Below, piece by piece: positions 23,180 to 34,739 of a stretch of DNA of 64,000 nucleotides. The notes beneath the pieces were generated by a model. The model searched no databases and had not been told where the DNA came from. It worked only from the letters and a program-made list of their open reading frames with translations. Origin of the DNA: Drosophila persimilis (taxonomy: Eukaryota; Arthropoda; Insecta; Diptera; Drosophilidae); the NCBI RefSeq assembly GCF_003286085.1, contig NW_020825430.1, positions 186,001-250,000 of the forward strand, in the 5' to 3' direction. Positions within the stretch are counted from its first letter, which is position 1, and each line of letters begins with the position of its first letter. Both the position numbers and the translations under genes were made by a program.

Positions 23180-23472
23180 TGTAGCAAGGTAATAATTAGT
23201 GAGGCATTCAACTAGTATTTAAAATAGCATACAGCGCGCATTGGTATTTACCGCACCATCGATACACTCGGCGGGAAATACCAATAGTGAGATATCGGAT
23301 AAGAAACATCGATAATAGAGTAAGTGCACTTTGTAAATGGCGATTGTGAGAGACGGACGCGCATCTAATAAAAAAGAGTTATATCAAATCGCCGGGCTTG
23401 TATTTTTATACCTAGACAGTTCACTCACGCACCGATATTGGTCACTACAATTCCCGGGTTAGACGGCCTACA
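23180..23472 (+). repeat. Element C 3' LTR (C1)
   Basis: 293 bp, nearly identical to the 5' LTR, which points to a recent insertion relative to the errantivirus units. Confidence 0.85.
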
Positions 23473-25170
23473 CAAGGAATAGTGTAAGTAGAGACAACCC
23501 TGGTAGTGAGCATAGAGGTACCGTAGAGAACCCTGTGATTAAGTGTAGAGAATTAAATATCAGTAGAGAGCGTAGTAGTACCGTACAGAACCCTGCGATT
23601 GAGTGTGGAGAATCAAGTGCAGTAGGAAGTAGATTGGGAAATAGGTGGAAGTCTGATGATAGAGAGAACCTTGGTAGTGATTGTAGAGATAACATAGAGA
23701 ATAGTGAATATAGGGAAGAGGATGGATCGAAGATTGAAATTAGAGATTTGAGCCAATGTAGAGGAAGCGTTAACGATGTGGTGGGGGGAGTAAAGTACAT
23801 TAGTAGTAGGAATTCAGATAAAGAGAAAAAATGTGTTGAGGATACAGTAGAGAGGGACAAGTTAGCGTCTCAGGAGGAAAGATTACTAAAATCATTGATA
23901 GTTGGGGTAGTAGGTGCAACGCCAGAAGATGTTGATTTGATATTGCAAACAGAACAGATGCGAGACAAGGAAGTAGTTAGGATTCGAAAAATGCTAGAGG
24001 ATGGAATTGAAGTAGATTTTGAAATGATAGATGGTATTGTTTACAAGAGGAGTTGTGAAAACAAACTATGTTTCTATGTACCAATGTGTATGGAAGAGCA
24101 GTTGATAAGGCGGTCACACGAAAAACTAGGACATCTGGCCGCAGAGAAGTGCGTGAGTGACCTTTTGAGGACCTACTGGTTTCCGTCAATGAGAAGTAAA
24201 GTGGCAGGGTTCATCAGAAACTGTCTACCGTGTATACTACACTCGATGCCTAAAACAATCCATAACAGAACGCTCCATAGTATCCCAAAGTCGTGTGTTC
24301 CTTTTCATACCCTACACGTTGATCATTTGGGTCCGTTGCCGAGTATTAGATCTAAGCGAAAACACCTCCTTGTGGTAATAGATGCATTCACTAAGTTTGT
24401 CAAATTGTTCCCGGTTAATAGTACCAGCACGCGGGAAGCGAAGGATGCCATAAGTAAATATTTTGATTTCTATAGTCGCCCTACTAGGATAATATCAGAT
24501 CGTGGGACCTGTTTCACCTCGTTAGAGTTCTCTAGTTTTCTGCAGGAGAGAGGGATAGAGCACATTAAGGTAGCTACAGGTGCAGGCGAATGGCCAAGTG
24601 GAGCGGGTGAATCGTGTTCTTACTCCTATGTTAGGAAAACTGTCAGAGCCCCTTGAGCAAGCCGATTGGTATAGGTTGATGAGCAAGGTAGAGCACGCCA
24701 TTAATAACTCCGTTAACAGCAGTACGAAAAAGACAACTAGCACATTGTTATTTGGAATACCCCAGAAAGGACCCGTTGTAGATGAATTAACCGAATACCT
24801 AGAGGAGTAGTTAGCGTCAGAACTTAGAGAGTTGGAAACTATAAGAGAAATAGCGAGTGAGAACATACGGTTGTCGCAGAAAGGAAATGAGAAGATGTAT
24901 GCCCATAAACATAGAGCCCCATTAAAGTATGAGCCTGGTGACTATGTAGCAGTCCGGCATGTGGACACAACACCGGGGATCAATAAGAAGTTCGCACCAA
25001 AGTATCGAGGACCGTACAGGATCAATAGAGTATTGGATAATGATCGTTATGCGGTTGTCGACATTGAGGACTGTCAGTTGACGCAAATGCCATTCCGAAG
25101 TATACTAGAACCAGCAAGGCCTAAACCCTGGGTAGAGTGTAAGGATAAAACCATGGTCTCATGTTGTTAA
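23473..25170 (+). pseudogene. pol: Element B integrase, frameshifted (B1)
   Basis: Continues B pol after the C insertion. The open part 23535-24656 includes the zinc-binding H...C region (HEKLGHLAAEK and CLPCILHS) and the DDE core (HVDHLGPLPS; ISDRGTCFTS). A one-base shift near 24580 moves the last catalytic Glu region (QANGQVERVNR) into another frame. An in-frame TAG follows at 24808-24810. The C-terminal GPY domain (KYRGPYRINRVL) is open to 25170. B2 carries the same defects, so they predate the duplication. Confidence 0.83.
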
Positions 25171-25276
25171 TCGATGAAATAGTATGTTAAGTAAGACAAT
25201 ACCGAATAAGAAATGTTTAACCAACTGTATGCCTTAGTGTGTAGATCGTGGGCGATCTGTAGTCAGGTTGCCCGAA

Positions 25277-25473
25277 TGTAAGATATGAATATTAGTTTAT
25301 AAGATTTGAATATTAGTTTAAGATTTACTCATCGATAGTATTATAAGATATACCAATGTACTCGATATATCGATATGTCGAGGACAAGTATCGATATGCC
25401 AACACACATTCATTCATATACGACGATCAAGAAAGAAGAACATATAATAAAACCGTGCTATTAAAAGTTTACA
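25277..25473 (+). repeat. Element B 3' LTR (B1)
   Basis: 197 bp, TGTAAG...TTTACA, apparently identical to the 3' LTR at 50735-50931. It is followed directly by errantivirus env starting CTAGAAATATT. The untranslated stretch 25171-25276 shows no coding sequence. Confidence 0.88.
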
Positions 25474-26010
25474 CTAGAAATATTAATATTTAACCTTCAA
25501 CATTTTACTGAGTACATAGAGGATATTGAATTAGGCATGCAGCTAGCAAGATTAGGTATCTTTAATGCAAAATTATTGAGGCAGGATTACCTGAAACACA
25601 TCGATTCAGAGAAATTATTAAATATCAAAACATCTACTTGGTTGAAATCAGACACTAACGAAATACTAATAATTTCCAACATCCCACGAGAGATCAGAAA
25701 TATTCCTATACTTAAAATTGTTCCATATCCAGATGAAGATAATAACATCCTCACTGACCTAACGCAAAACAATTATTACATTCTAGAAAACGAGGTATAT
25801 GAAAAAGAATCAAAACGAAAAATAAATGACGAATGTATTTCAGGAATAGTCAAACAAGTACAAACAAAATGACCATACACCAAAGCACACCAAAACTTTC
25901 AAATAAGTTTCATAGAACCCAATATATTGTTAACTTGGAAATTATCAAAAACCTTATTAAACCAAGATTGCCTAAACCAAGAAATAAAAGTAGAAGGTAA
26001 CGCATTAATA
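25474..26010 (+). pseudogene. env: Errantivirus A env fragment (between B1 and D2)
   Basis: Middle of env, beginning at the site equivalent to 1649 in unit 0. It carries the TGA shared with units 0 and 1 (about 25870-25872) and the GTACAAAC variant of unit 1. Interrupted by D2; resumes at 27110. Confidence 0.85.
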
Positions 26011-27109
26011 ACGAGGGGGAACGTTGTGAGTTGCTGCGGACACCGCAACTCTACAGTTATACCCGATACTAAGTCAGTATGGCTCTCCTCCGGCAGACGC
26101 CGCTAATATTAAACGACACGACAAAGAATGCGTGCGAGAGAGACAGAAAATCAGTCTGAGCGTGACGTCGGGCGCTGCGTAGCCAATGCAAATTGATTTG
26201 TTCCTTTTGGCTACAAAAATTATCTGATCTGATCCAGACTCAGCAATCTGATAGATATGGTCATTCTCTATGATTCTGCGTTTTCTCGAATATGCAATAT
26301 TGTGGATGCAACAGATTTTCGTCCTTTGTGGGGGCGGATGGGGGTGGGGCGAAATTCGGAGATATACGTTTTATAGTGACATCTTAAAGGAGTGTGTGTA
26401 CCAAATTTGGTTACTCTAGCCTTAATAGTCTCTGAGATTTGTGGTTGCCTCAGATTTTCGTCCTTTGCGGGGGCGGAAGGGGGTGTGGCGAAATTTTGAC
26501 ACAAAACAGTCAAGGTCCGATATCACAGGAGTGTGGATACCAAATTTGGTTTTTCTAGCTCTTATGGGTTCTGAGATCCTTGAACTCATATTTTGCAATT
26601 GACAAAACCGACTATGAAACCTGTGTGTTAGAGTGAGACAGAGCGAGAAAGAGTGAAATTGTTTTCGTGATTCTGGCTGTAATAATTATACGATCTGGTT
26701 CAGATTTTGCACTCTAGAAGATATAGTCATCTTCTACGATTCTGCGTTTTTAGTTTTCTCGTATCTTTAAAATTGTGGATGCCACAGATTTTCGCCCTTT
26801 GTGGGGGCGGAAGTGGGCGGGGCAAAGTTTTGAAATATTTTTGGGGCAGTGACATATCACAGAAGTCTGGATCCAAAACATCGTTGCTCTAGCTCTTATA
26901 GTCTTTGAGCATTAGGCGCTGAAGGGGACGGACAGACGGACAGACGGACGGACGGACAGACAGACATGGCTCAATCGACTCGGCTATTGATGCTGATCAA
27001 GAATATATATACTTTATGGGGTCGGAAACGATTCCTTCTGGACGTTACACACATACACTTTTACCACAAATCTAATATACCCCAATACTCATTTTGAGTA
27101 TCGGGTATA
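26011..27109 (-). mobile_element. DINE-like non-autonomous Helentron (D2)
   Basis: About 1.1 kb, with no coding capacity. It begins ACGAGGGGGAACGTTGT, then an imperfect hairpin (GAGTTGC...GCAACTC) and a subterminal TATACCCGATACT block. That block is an exact inverted match of AGTATCGGGTATA at the other end. Inside are three related blocks around GGGGGCGGAAG..GGGG..GGCGAAATTTTG and a GGACAGAC minisatellite (26926-26966). Flanks are continuous env on both sides, so this is a simple insertion between A residues without target duplication, as Helentrons do. Strand is set by the Helentron end at 57811. Confidence 0.85.
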
Positions 27110-27193
27110 AAAATACATAATTGCAGTGTACAATTAAACGAATTCTTAATATCCAACTCAATACCAGAATTTGCACAAAGCATATACATCAAC
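27110..27193 (+). pseudogene. env: Errantivirus A env fragment (between D2 and BEL LTR)
   Basis: Continues the env from 26010 for 84 bp, up to CATACATCAAC, where a TGTTGCG LTR begins. Confidence 0.8.
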
Positions 27194-27504
27194 TGTTGCG
27201 TGACCTTCCATCCATGGCCACAATTATTAGTTATTGATCTTAATTATGAAGTCTAGTGTAAGTTAGGCTAGGGCAAAGCGGGAGCGCAATAAAAGCTCGC
27301 TCTCTCGCTCTTGGCGAATTCGCCCCGCTTTGCCACCGTAGGTTAGCTAGAGTAAGAGATTTGAATTGTGAAGAAAATATAGTTGTTCGCCAACCTTGAA
27401 CTAGATCGAGCGTATCAATTTTTCGCCCCGCCAAATAAATAATTTAAATTACAGCCACCCAAAGTTTTCGGTAATTCAATTAGAAAAACTCTTCTAATTT
27501 TTCA
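27194..27504 (+). repeat. BEL/Pao-like 5' LTR
   Basis: 311 bp, TGTTGCG...TTTTTCA, set by the env flank on the left and by TGGCGCCCCCGTGTGGAC, a primer-site-like sequence, on the right (27505 on). No second copy in the window confirms the borders. Confidence 0.55.
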
Positions 27505-28393
27505 TGGCGCCCCCGTGTGGACTGTAAAGTGAATTATAGGCAACAACAATAAGTGACAATGACACAAGAAATTGCAGTATATGCAAACATATTCGTTGCC
27601 CGCGTCGTGTGTGTGTGTAATCGGCAATCAATTTGTATAATATCATCGCGTCGGTCGCGCCAACAATAATTTGTGTGCAAATTTCTGCTACCGCCGAGGG
27701 ATGCCCTGCGATAAAGACAGGAAAGTAGCAGTTGGATTCAAAGATCCAAAAGAGGAATCAGAGGTATTTGTGCAGAAAATTGAAGGCTGAGCAAAAGACA
27801 TTCAGATCTCTCTTTGAGGTGTCTTGTGCTGAAAACATTGCACATCGCCTTCAATTCTAGGCACAGACGTATGATATACATATAGTAGAGCTTGATACAG
27901 ACAGACATATGTGAACCGCTATTTGGACGCAACAGTTATATGTACATACATCTTTCGTTTACTGCAATCACTGTCGCTCTCCCCCCCCCCCCCCCCCCCT
28001 TTATTTTGTTCTACCTTTCTCGTCGTTAGAACCTCACAAAGTTTGTTCGTTCGTTCACCCAAGCCACCGGTGTATTATTTCGTTTTCGCTTGTCCACTGC
28101 TGCTTGCGTTGTATTTGTTGGGAGAATTTTCGTTGCCGCTCTTGAGCTTAACGGTGCGCCAAGTGACGCGCTACCCTTTATCTAAGGGGTATATCGGCCG
28201 TCACTTGCAACTACTCTTTCCCTTGATACCTCGTGCCTCGACATTCAATTCAAATTCGTTTTCGATTATCGTTCTCGTTCTAACATTTAAAATAAAAAAA
28301 AAAAAATAAAAAAAAAAATAAAAAATAATAATAATAAATAAATAAATAGAAATAATAGTTGTTTGTTGGGTAAAATCTTCATACACAAACATT
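27505..28393 (+). other. BEL/Pao-like leader, no gene seen
   Basis: 889 bp between primer site and gag ATG. It contains a run of 19 C (27981-27999) and an A-rich stretch (28290-28350) just before the ATG. Open frames here are short and biased by the simple sequence. Confidence 0.5.
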
Positions 28394-29325
28394 ATGGCAG
28401 AAAAAAGTAAATCCACTCTTGAAGACTTAAAGATTAAGCTCAAAAGTCGAGTAAAAAGCATTCGCCGCTTAGAGGATCGATTAGATCAAGGGTCGATTCC
28501 TTTGCAATTACCGGAATTACAATGTAGATTAGATTGTTTGAATGCTTCAATTGAAAAGGCTAACCATTTGCAGGAGCAAATCGAGGACATAACAGGTGAT
28601 GATGCATATGCAGCCGAGTTGGAAGAGCTGACAATTGTCACCAAAGGAAAGATAATGTCGCTTATCGCCGCCTTTGATGCGAGACGAAGCCAGTTCTTCT
28701 TCAGCCCCAACTCATGTTAGACTTCCGAAATTGGCATTACCCAAATTTTAGTGGTAAACACTCGGAATTCAAAAATTTTCGTGCCTCTCTGATGAAGCAT
28801 TAGGAACAATAAAGGCGTTCCAAGTCACCGAGGCAAATTATGAAAAGGCCATGGCTGGCCTAAAACGAGTATATGACAACGATTATTTGATTTTCACGAA
28901 TAATATTTCCACATTGTTCAATCTGCCGAGAATGTCGCATCAATCTGCATCATCTCTAAGAACTCTAATCGATACTGTTTCGTCGATTTACGGATCATTA
29001 CTGTCGATCGGAGATGATACAAAAATTTCGAATGAAATGCTCATTCATCTCGTTTTAAACAGAGTCGACCCAGTGACGAAACAAAAGTGGGATGAACAGC
29101 TTACTTATGAGAAGTTGCCGCTTTGGTCCGACTTTGAGAAAGTCTTGAATCGTCGATACCAGCATCTGTCTGCTGAAGAATCGACCAAGCCAAGGCAAGA
29201 CAAAGTCATGCCAAGCAAGCAACATAATCGCAGTTCATTTGCCTGTTCTTCCACTTCCACCAACAGTAGAACTCAGCAAACTTGTAGCTACTGCAATTCA
29301 GGAGACCATGTAGTAGACCATGTAG
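28394..29325 (+). pseudogene. gag: BEL/Pao-like Gag, frameshifted, fused to env
   Basis: ATG 28394 starts a coiled-coil-rich N-terminus (108 codons, stop near 28720). Two frame changes follow across the NFSGKHSEFKNF region, typical of the start of BEL gag capsid. From 28851 a 158-codon open stretch covers capsid (for example LSIGDDTKISNEMLIHLVLNR) and the first half of a zinc knuckle (CSYCNSGDH). It then runs in frame into errantivirus env (to 29513). Family assignment is by overall look and motif memory. Confidence 0.68.
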
Positions 29326-29714
29326 ACCAAGAAATAAAAGTAGAAGGTAACGCATTAATAAAAATACATAATAGCAGTGTACAATTAAACGAATTCGTAA
29401 TATCCAACTCAATACCAGAATTTGCACAGAGCATATACATCAACAATAACGTAACAAAAATTAAACCACTGTCTTATTTGCAAACCAAAGAAATCGTTAT
29501 AGAAAATACGTGATTAAATAATGTATTACATGTAAGCTTAATACTACTATTTGTCATAATCATAATAGGATTAAGCTACAAATTGTTTAGTCTAAGTAAA
29601 AGTAATAACCCGAAAACCGACCCGCACATAGAAACATCCTTAGACGAAGACGAAGAATGCCCAGCAGGCACAGTTTTAGACGCACCTGAACTATATCCAA
29701 GGATAATCGCCTGA
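29326..29714 (+). pseudogene. env: Errantivirus A env 3' end (before LTR4)
   Basis: C-terminal third of env. TGA at 29511-29513, shared with unit 2, cuts it just before the transmembrane helix. The remainder to TGA 29712-29714 is recognisable. Confidence 0.83.
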
Positions 29715-29741
29715 GGACAGGCTTAAATCTAACAATGGGGG

Positions 29742-30389
29742 AGTGACATATCTATAGTCCATGCTCCGCATACCCTTGTCTATGTCTATTACCCTGCACC
29801 CACAATACTATAAACAATCCGACACTACTATAAACAATCCGACACTCTCAGCTTCGAAACCCCATAAACAATCTCACGCTCGAAATGGACCACGCGTAGC
29901 CGATTGCAGGCAATGTAAACAAACACCCTAAGCTAGAAGTGGAACATAAAACAATAGATGCCGCACTAGAATCCAGCCGCACTAAAATCCAGCCGCACTA
30001 GAATCACGCCACTCTTCAGAGATCAATCAAGTAATGCAACACCGATCATACGCAGCGGAAGCCTTTCATCAAAAGCCGCCTTTCCCACATATCGATCGAG
30101 TCACGTACTCCATCTCCGAAGCCGAAGTCGAAGCCAACGCCTCCGAATCCAAATCCGAATCCCAAGCCGAGCATCATGATATAAATAGTCTACATTTAAG
30201 AAGGCAAATCAGTTCTGTTCAAGACAAACGTCAATCGGGACACCGTAGGAGAATTCAACAAAAGTTAATTCGATTCAAGACATCGGACATCAGTCATCGT
30301 CGGGGAAATAACTAATCAATGTGCACTAAGTTTAAGTGAAAGAATAAAATCTTTTTTAAAACGTAAACTGCAGTGTCGCATATTTAACA
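29742..30389 (+). repeat. Errantivirus A LTR4
   Basis: 648 bp, two copies of the 20-bp motif, same segment missing as in LTR3. It shares with LTR5 the changes CACCGTAGGAG and AATTCGATTC, marking these two as a duplicated pair. Confidence 0.88.
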
Positions 30390-30568
30390 GGCGCAGTCGG
30401 TAGGATCTCAGTTAAAAGTGAACACTTTTTTTTAGACGATCAATTGGCGTAGTGACAGTTACAGTGCGTAATAACCTACAGTGATCAGAGAAAAAGTAAC
30501 GCTAATACTAAAGAGATCCGCCAAAGAATCTACACACGATAAAAATAAATAAATAAAAAAAAATCAAC

Positions 30569-31508
30569 ATGCCGCTGACAGAAATACACCTGAACCAAGC
30601 CTTGAAGTCAATCAGGCAAATTCCACCATACGACGGATGCCAAGAACGTTTAAGTTCGTTCATAAGCAGGATTGAGTACATCTCCGGATTGTACCCAACA
30701 GAAGACCGCAGACAACAAAGCATCATGTACGGAGCCACTGAGGGTCAACTGTGCGGACGAGCACAACTTTTATCACAGAGCCTTCAACCCAACACCTGGA
30801 GTGATCTAAAGGAAGCCCTAATCAGCAAATTCAATAACCACACTCCATACGAGACGCTACTACAACAATTACACGATAACAAATTCAATTATTCGTAAGT
30901 TCATAGAGGAACTAGAAATTAAGTCCAATGTTATAATAAGCAAACTAAATCTGGAAACTAGCGCAGACAATAAGATAATCTTTAAAAACGCTCTGGAAAA
31001 TGCCACCAGACATAACATAAAAGATGCTCTACCCAATAGACTGTTCATTATCTTAGCAAAGAAAGACATTTCTACTAGGGCTAAACTAGAAAAATCAGCT
31101 CAAGAGTTAGGAATCTACGAAAATTTCGTAAATGATAACAAGAATCACGAACACTCAAGAAACGGAAATAACAATCGTAGGAACGTTGGAACTTATTACC
31201 CTCGCTATAGTAGTAACGATTATAACAATCAAAACCCAAGTACTTCCAGAAATAATCATGGAACGAATCGAAATAATTCAGGAAATAATGCAGTAAATAA
31301 TAAAGGATTATTTAACGAATTTAGAAATTCCTTAAACCAGGGCAGAGCACAGAATCCCACTAACTATCAAATTAACCAGACGCAGGCAGGTAGCAGTGCA
31401 CCGAATCAGCCAGTCAAACGATCTAGGGAAAGCCAAAGTGGACATATGAAAATGGATGTAAATTTTCAGCAGAGTGCCTCGGAAGAAATCGAGGAGGACC
31501 ATATATAG
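30569..31508 (+). pseudogene. gag: Errantivirus A gag, frameshifted (before BEL duplicate)
   Basis: Starts at the usual ATG. A 5-bp deletion at about 30892 shifts the frame and stops it at 30898. The correct frame continues to TAG 31506-31508, with the extra five-codon Asn-rich insertion. Its duplicate at 34740 lacks the 5-bp deletion, so the deletion followed the duplication. Confidence 0.85.
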
Positions 31509-31771
31509 AAATAATTGTAAATAATAAAAAGTTAAGAGGTATCGCGGACTCGCGATTTTATATTCATAATTTTTCTAAAAATTATGACATAAGAGTCAGA
31601 GAATATTTGATGGCCAGCAAAGCCGTCATCGATTACCGAAATGAAACGGTAACGTTAGGAGAAAGGTCATACCCAATCATCCAAAGTGGAGAAGAAATTG
31701 CCGACGGCAAGACCGCACAGAAAGGTGATAAGTCATCTTCAAAGGAAGATATAACTACACCCAAGTGCCTT
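31509..31771 (+). pseudogene. pol: Errantivirus A pol fragment (protease remnant and RT start)
   Basis: A deletion removes most of the protease after the DS of its active site (31551), joining to the segment before RT. The codon that is TAA in units 1-3 is a sense codon here. The open frame ends at 31771, where BEL gag sequence begins. Confidence 0.8.
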
Positions 31772-32344
31772 GGTAAACACTCGGAATTCAAAAATTTTCG
31801 TGCCTCTCTGATGAAGCATTAGGAACAATAAAGGCGTTCCAAGTCACCGAGGCAAATTATGAAAAGGCCATGGCTGGCCTAAAACGAGTATATGACAACG
31901 ATTATTTGATTTTCACGAATAATATTTCCACATTGTTCAATCTGCCGAGAATGTCGCATCAATCTGCATCATCTCTAAGAACTCTAATCGATACTGTTTC
32001 GTCGATTTACGGATCATTACTGTCGATCGGAGATGATACAAAAATTTCGAATGAAATGCTCATTCATCTCGTTTTAAACAGAGTCGACCCAGTGACGAAA
32101 CAAAAGTGGGATGAACAGCTTACTTATGAGAAGTTGCCGCTTTGGTCCGACTTTGAGAAAGTCTTGAATCGTCGATACCAGCATCTGTCTGCTGAAGAAT
32201 CGACCAAGCCAAGGCAAGACAAAGTCATGCCAAGCAAGCAACATAATCGCAGTTCATTTGCCTGTTCTTCCACTTCCACCAACAGTAGAACTCAGCAAAC
32301 TTGTAGCTACTGCAATTCAGGAGACTATGTAGTAGACCATGTAG
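31772..32344 (+). pseudogene. gag: BEL/Pao-like Gag, second copy by tandem duplication
   Basis: Matches 28753-29325 nearly base for base at a constant 3,019-bp offset. The open frame 31870-32532 again fuses in frame with env. The only change I saw near the zinc knuckle is GACCAT to GACTAT. Confidence 0.82.
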
Positions 32345-32732
32345 ACCAAGAAATAAAAGTAGAAGGTAACGCATTAATAAAAATACATAATAGCAGTGTA
32401 CAATTAATCGAATTCGTAATATCCAACTCAATACCAGAATTTGCACAGAGCATATACATCAACAATAACGTAACAAAAATTAAACCACTGTCTTATTTGC
32501 AAACCAAAGAAATCGTTATAGAAAATACGTGATTAAATAATGTATTACATGTAAGCTTAATACTACTATTTGTCATATCATAATAGGATTAAGCTACAAA
32601 TTGTTTAGTCTAAGTAAAAGTAATAACCCGAAAACCGACCCGCACATAGAAACATCCTTAGACGAAGACGAAGAATGCCCAGCAGGCACAGTTTTAGACG
32701 CACCTGAACTATATCCAAGGATAATCGCCTGA
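32345..32732 (+). pseudogene. env: Errantivirus A env 3' end (before LTR5)
   Basis: Duplicate of 29326-29714 with the same TGA (32530-32532) and one extra single-base deletion near 32575. Confidence 0.83.
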
Positions 32733-32759
32733 GGACAGGCTTAAATCTAACAATGGGGG

Positions 32760-33407
32760 AGTGACATATCTATAGTCCATGCTCCGCATACCCTTGTCTA
32801 TGTCTATTACCCTGCACCCACAATACTATAAACAATCCGACACTACTATAAACAATCCGACACTCTCAGCTTCGAAACCCCATAAACAATCTCACGCTCG
32901 AAATGGACCACGCGTAGCCGATTGCAGGCAATGTAAACAAACACCCTAAGCTAGAAGTGGAACATAAAACAATAGATGCCGCACTAGAATCCAGCCGCAC
33001 TAAAATCCAGCCACACTAGAATCACGCCACTCTTCAGAGATCAATCAAGTAATGCAACACCGATCATACGCAGCGGAAGCCTTTCATCAAAAGCCGCCTT
33101 TCCCACATATCGATCGAGTCACGTACTCCATCTCCGAAGCCGAAGTCGAAGCCAACGCCTCCGAATCCAAATCCGAATCCCAAGCCGAGCATCATGATAT
33201 AAATAGTCTACATTTAAGAAGGCAAATCAGTTCTGTTCAAGACAAACGTCAATCGGGACACCGTAGGAGAATTCAACAAAAGTTAATTCGATTCAAGACA
33301 TCGGACATCAGTCATCGTCGGGGAAATAACTAATCAATGTGCACTAAGTTTAAGTGAAAGAATAAAATCTTTTTTAAAACGTAAACTGCAGTGTCGCATA
33401 TTTAACA
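32760..33407 (+). repeat. Errantivirus A LTR5
   Basis: 648 bp, nearly identical to LTR4, as expected from the 3,019-bp tandem duplication. Followed by primer site and leader (33408-33599), which is interrupted by D3. Confidence 0.88.
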
Positions 33408-33599
33408 GGCGCAGTCGGTAGGATCTCAGTTAAAAGTGAACACTTTTTTTTAGACGATCAATTGGCGTAGTGACAGTTACAGTGCGTAATAACCTACAGT
33501 GATCAGAGAAAAAGTAACGCTAATACTAAAGAGATCCGCCAAAGAATCTACACACGATTCAAACTCAATTAATATTAGAAAAAAATAAATAAATAAAAA

Positions 33600-34730
33600 A
33601 CGAGGGGGAACGTTGTGAGTTGCTGCGGACACCGCAACTCTAGAGTTATACCCGATACTAAGTCAGTATGGCTCTCCTCCGGCAGACGCCGCTAATATTA
33701 AACGACACGACAAAGAGTGCGTGCGAGAGAGACAAAAAATCAGTCTGAGCGTGACGTCGGGCGCTGCGTAGCCACTAAAAATTGATTTGTTTCCTTTGGC
33801 TATAAAAATGATCTAATCTGATCCAGATTCAGCAATCTGATAGATATGGTCGGTATCTATGATTCTGCGTTTTTAGTTTTCTCAAATCTGCAATATTGTG
33901 GATGCAACAGATTTTCGTCCTTTGTGGGGGCGGAAGGGGGTGGGGCGAAATTTTGAGATAAAGGTTTTATAGTGAGATCTAACAGAAGTGCGGATACCAA
34001 ATTTGGTTACTCTAGCTTTAATAGTCTCTGAGATTTGTGAATATCCCCAGATTTGCATCCTTTGCGGGGGCGGAAGGGGGTGTGGCGAAATTTTGAAACA
34101 AACTCGTCTCGGTCCGATATATTAGGAGTGTGGATACCAAATTTGGTTGCTCTAGCTTTTATAGTCTCTGAGATCTAGGCGCTAATGTTTTACTCTAAGC
34201 AAAGCCGCCTATGCTACCTGTGTGTTAGAGAGAGACAGGGCGAGAAAAAATGAAATTGTTTTCTTGATGGTGGCTATAATAGTAATACGATCCAATTCAG
34301 ATTCTGCAGTCTAAAAGATATGGTCATTCTCTACGATTCTGCGTTTTTTGTTTTCTCGTATCTTTAAAATTGTGGATGCCACAGATTTTCGCCCTTTGTG
34401 GGGGCGGAAGTGGGCGGGGCAAAGTTTTGAAATATTTTTGTAGCAGTGACATATCACAGAAGTCTGGATCCAAAACATCGTTGCTCTAGCTCTTATAGTC
34501 TTTGAGCATTAGGCGCTGAAGGGGACGGACAGACGGACAGACGGACAGACGGACAGACGGACGGACGGACAGACGGACAGACAGACATGGCTCAATCGAC
34601 TCGGCTATTGATGCTGATCAAGAATATATATACTTTATGGGGTCGGAAACGATTCCTTCTGGACGTTACACACATCCACTTTTACCACAAATCTAATATA
34701 CCCCAATACTCATTTTGAGTATCGGGTATA
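33600..34730 (-). mobile_element. DINE-like non-autonomous Helentron (D3)
   Basis: 1,131 bp, same termini and internal blocks as D2, with a longer GGACAGAC array (34525-34588). Both flanks belong to the errantivirus gag leader, so it is a simple insertion 10 bp before the gag ATG. It is absent from the other member of the tandem duplication (30540-30570), so it arrived later. Confidence 0.85.
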
Positions 34731-34739
34731 AAAATCAAC

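Larger units (their letters stand above)
20939..23472 (+). mobile_element. LTR element C, copy C1 (internally deleted)
   Basis: 2,534-bp element with two 293-bp LTRs (20939-21231, 23180-23472) beginning TGTAGC and ending CCTACA, inserted in B pol with a 4-bp target duplication CAAG (20935-20938 and 23473-23476). After the 5' LTR comes ATTTCAGAAGTGGGAT, resembling a tRNA-Leu-type primer site. Only pieces of gag, RT and the integrase C-terminus remain. Confidence 0.85.
18591..25473 (+). mobile_element. LTR element B, copy B1 (5' truncated, C nested inside)
   Basis: Ty3/gypsy element related to micropia/mdg3/blastopia by its Gag and RT. The 5' LTR and first half of gag are missing; it begins at the gag codons matching 43478. 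The rest parallels B2 closely apart from a 333-bp gag deletion, one extra A in an A-run, a 221-bp RT deletion and an 18-bp difference in C. The 3' LTR is 25277-25473. Confidence 0.82.
27194..29325 (+). mobile_element. BEL/Pao-like element, 5' part only
   Basis: LTR (27194-27504), primer-site region, a long leader and gag. Protease, RT, integrase and the 3' LTR are missing. At 29325/29326 it joins errantivirus env at a point upstream of where env stopped before the LTR, so the right side is a rearrangement and not an insertion boundary. Confidence 0.7.

Noticed and set aside
26926..26966. Short regular GGACAGAC repeats, CRISPR-like at first sight
   Set aside because: No unique spacers; they are the minisatellite of DINE elements and vary in number between copies. 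CRISPR does not occur in an insect genome.
29302..29325. Treating the BEL/env join as a BEL 3' LTR insertion border
   Set aside because: No LTR is present and env resumes upstream of where it stopped, so it is a recombination joint.
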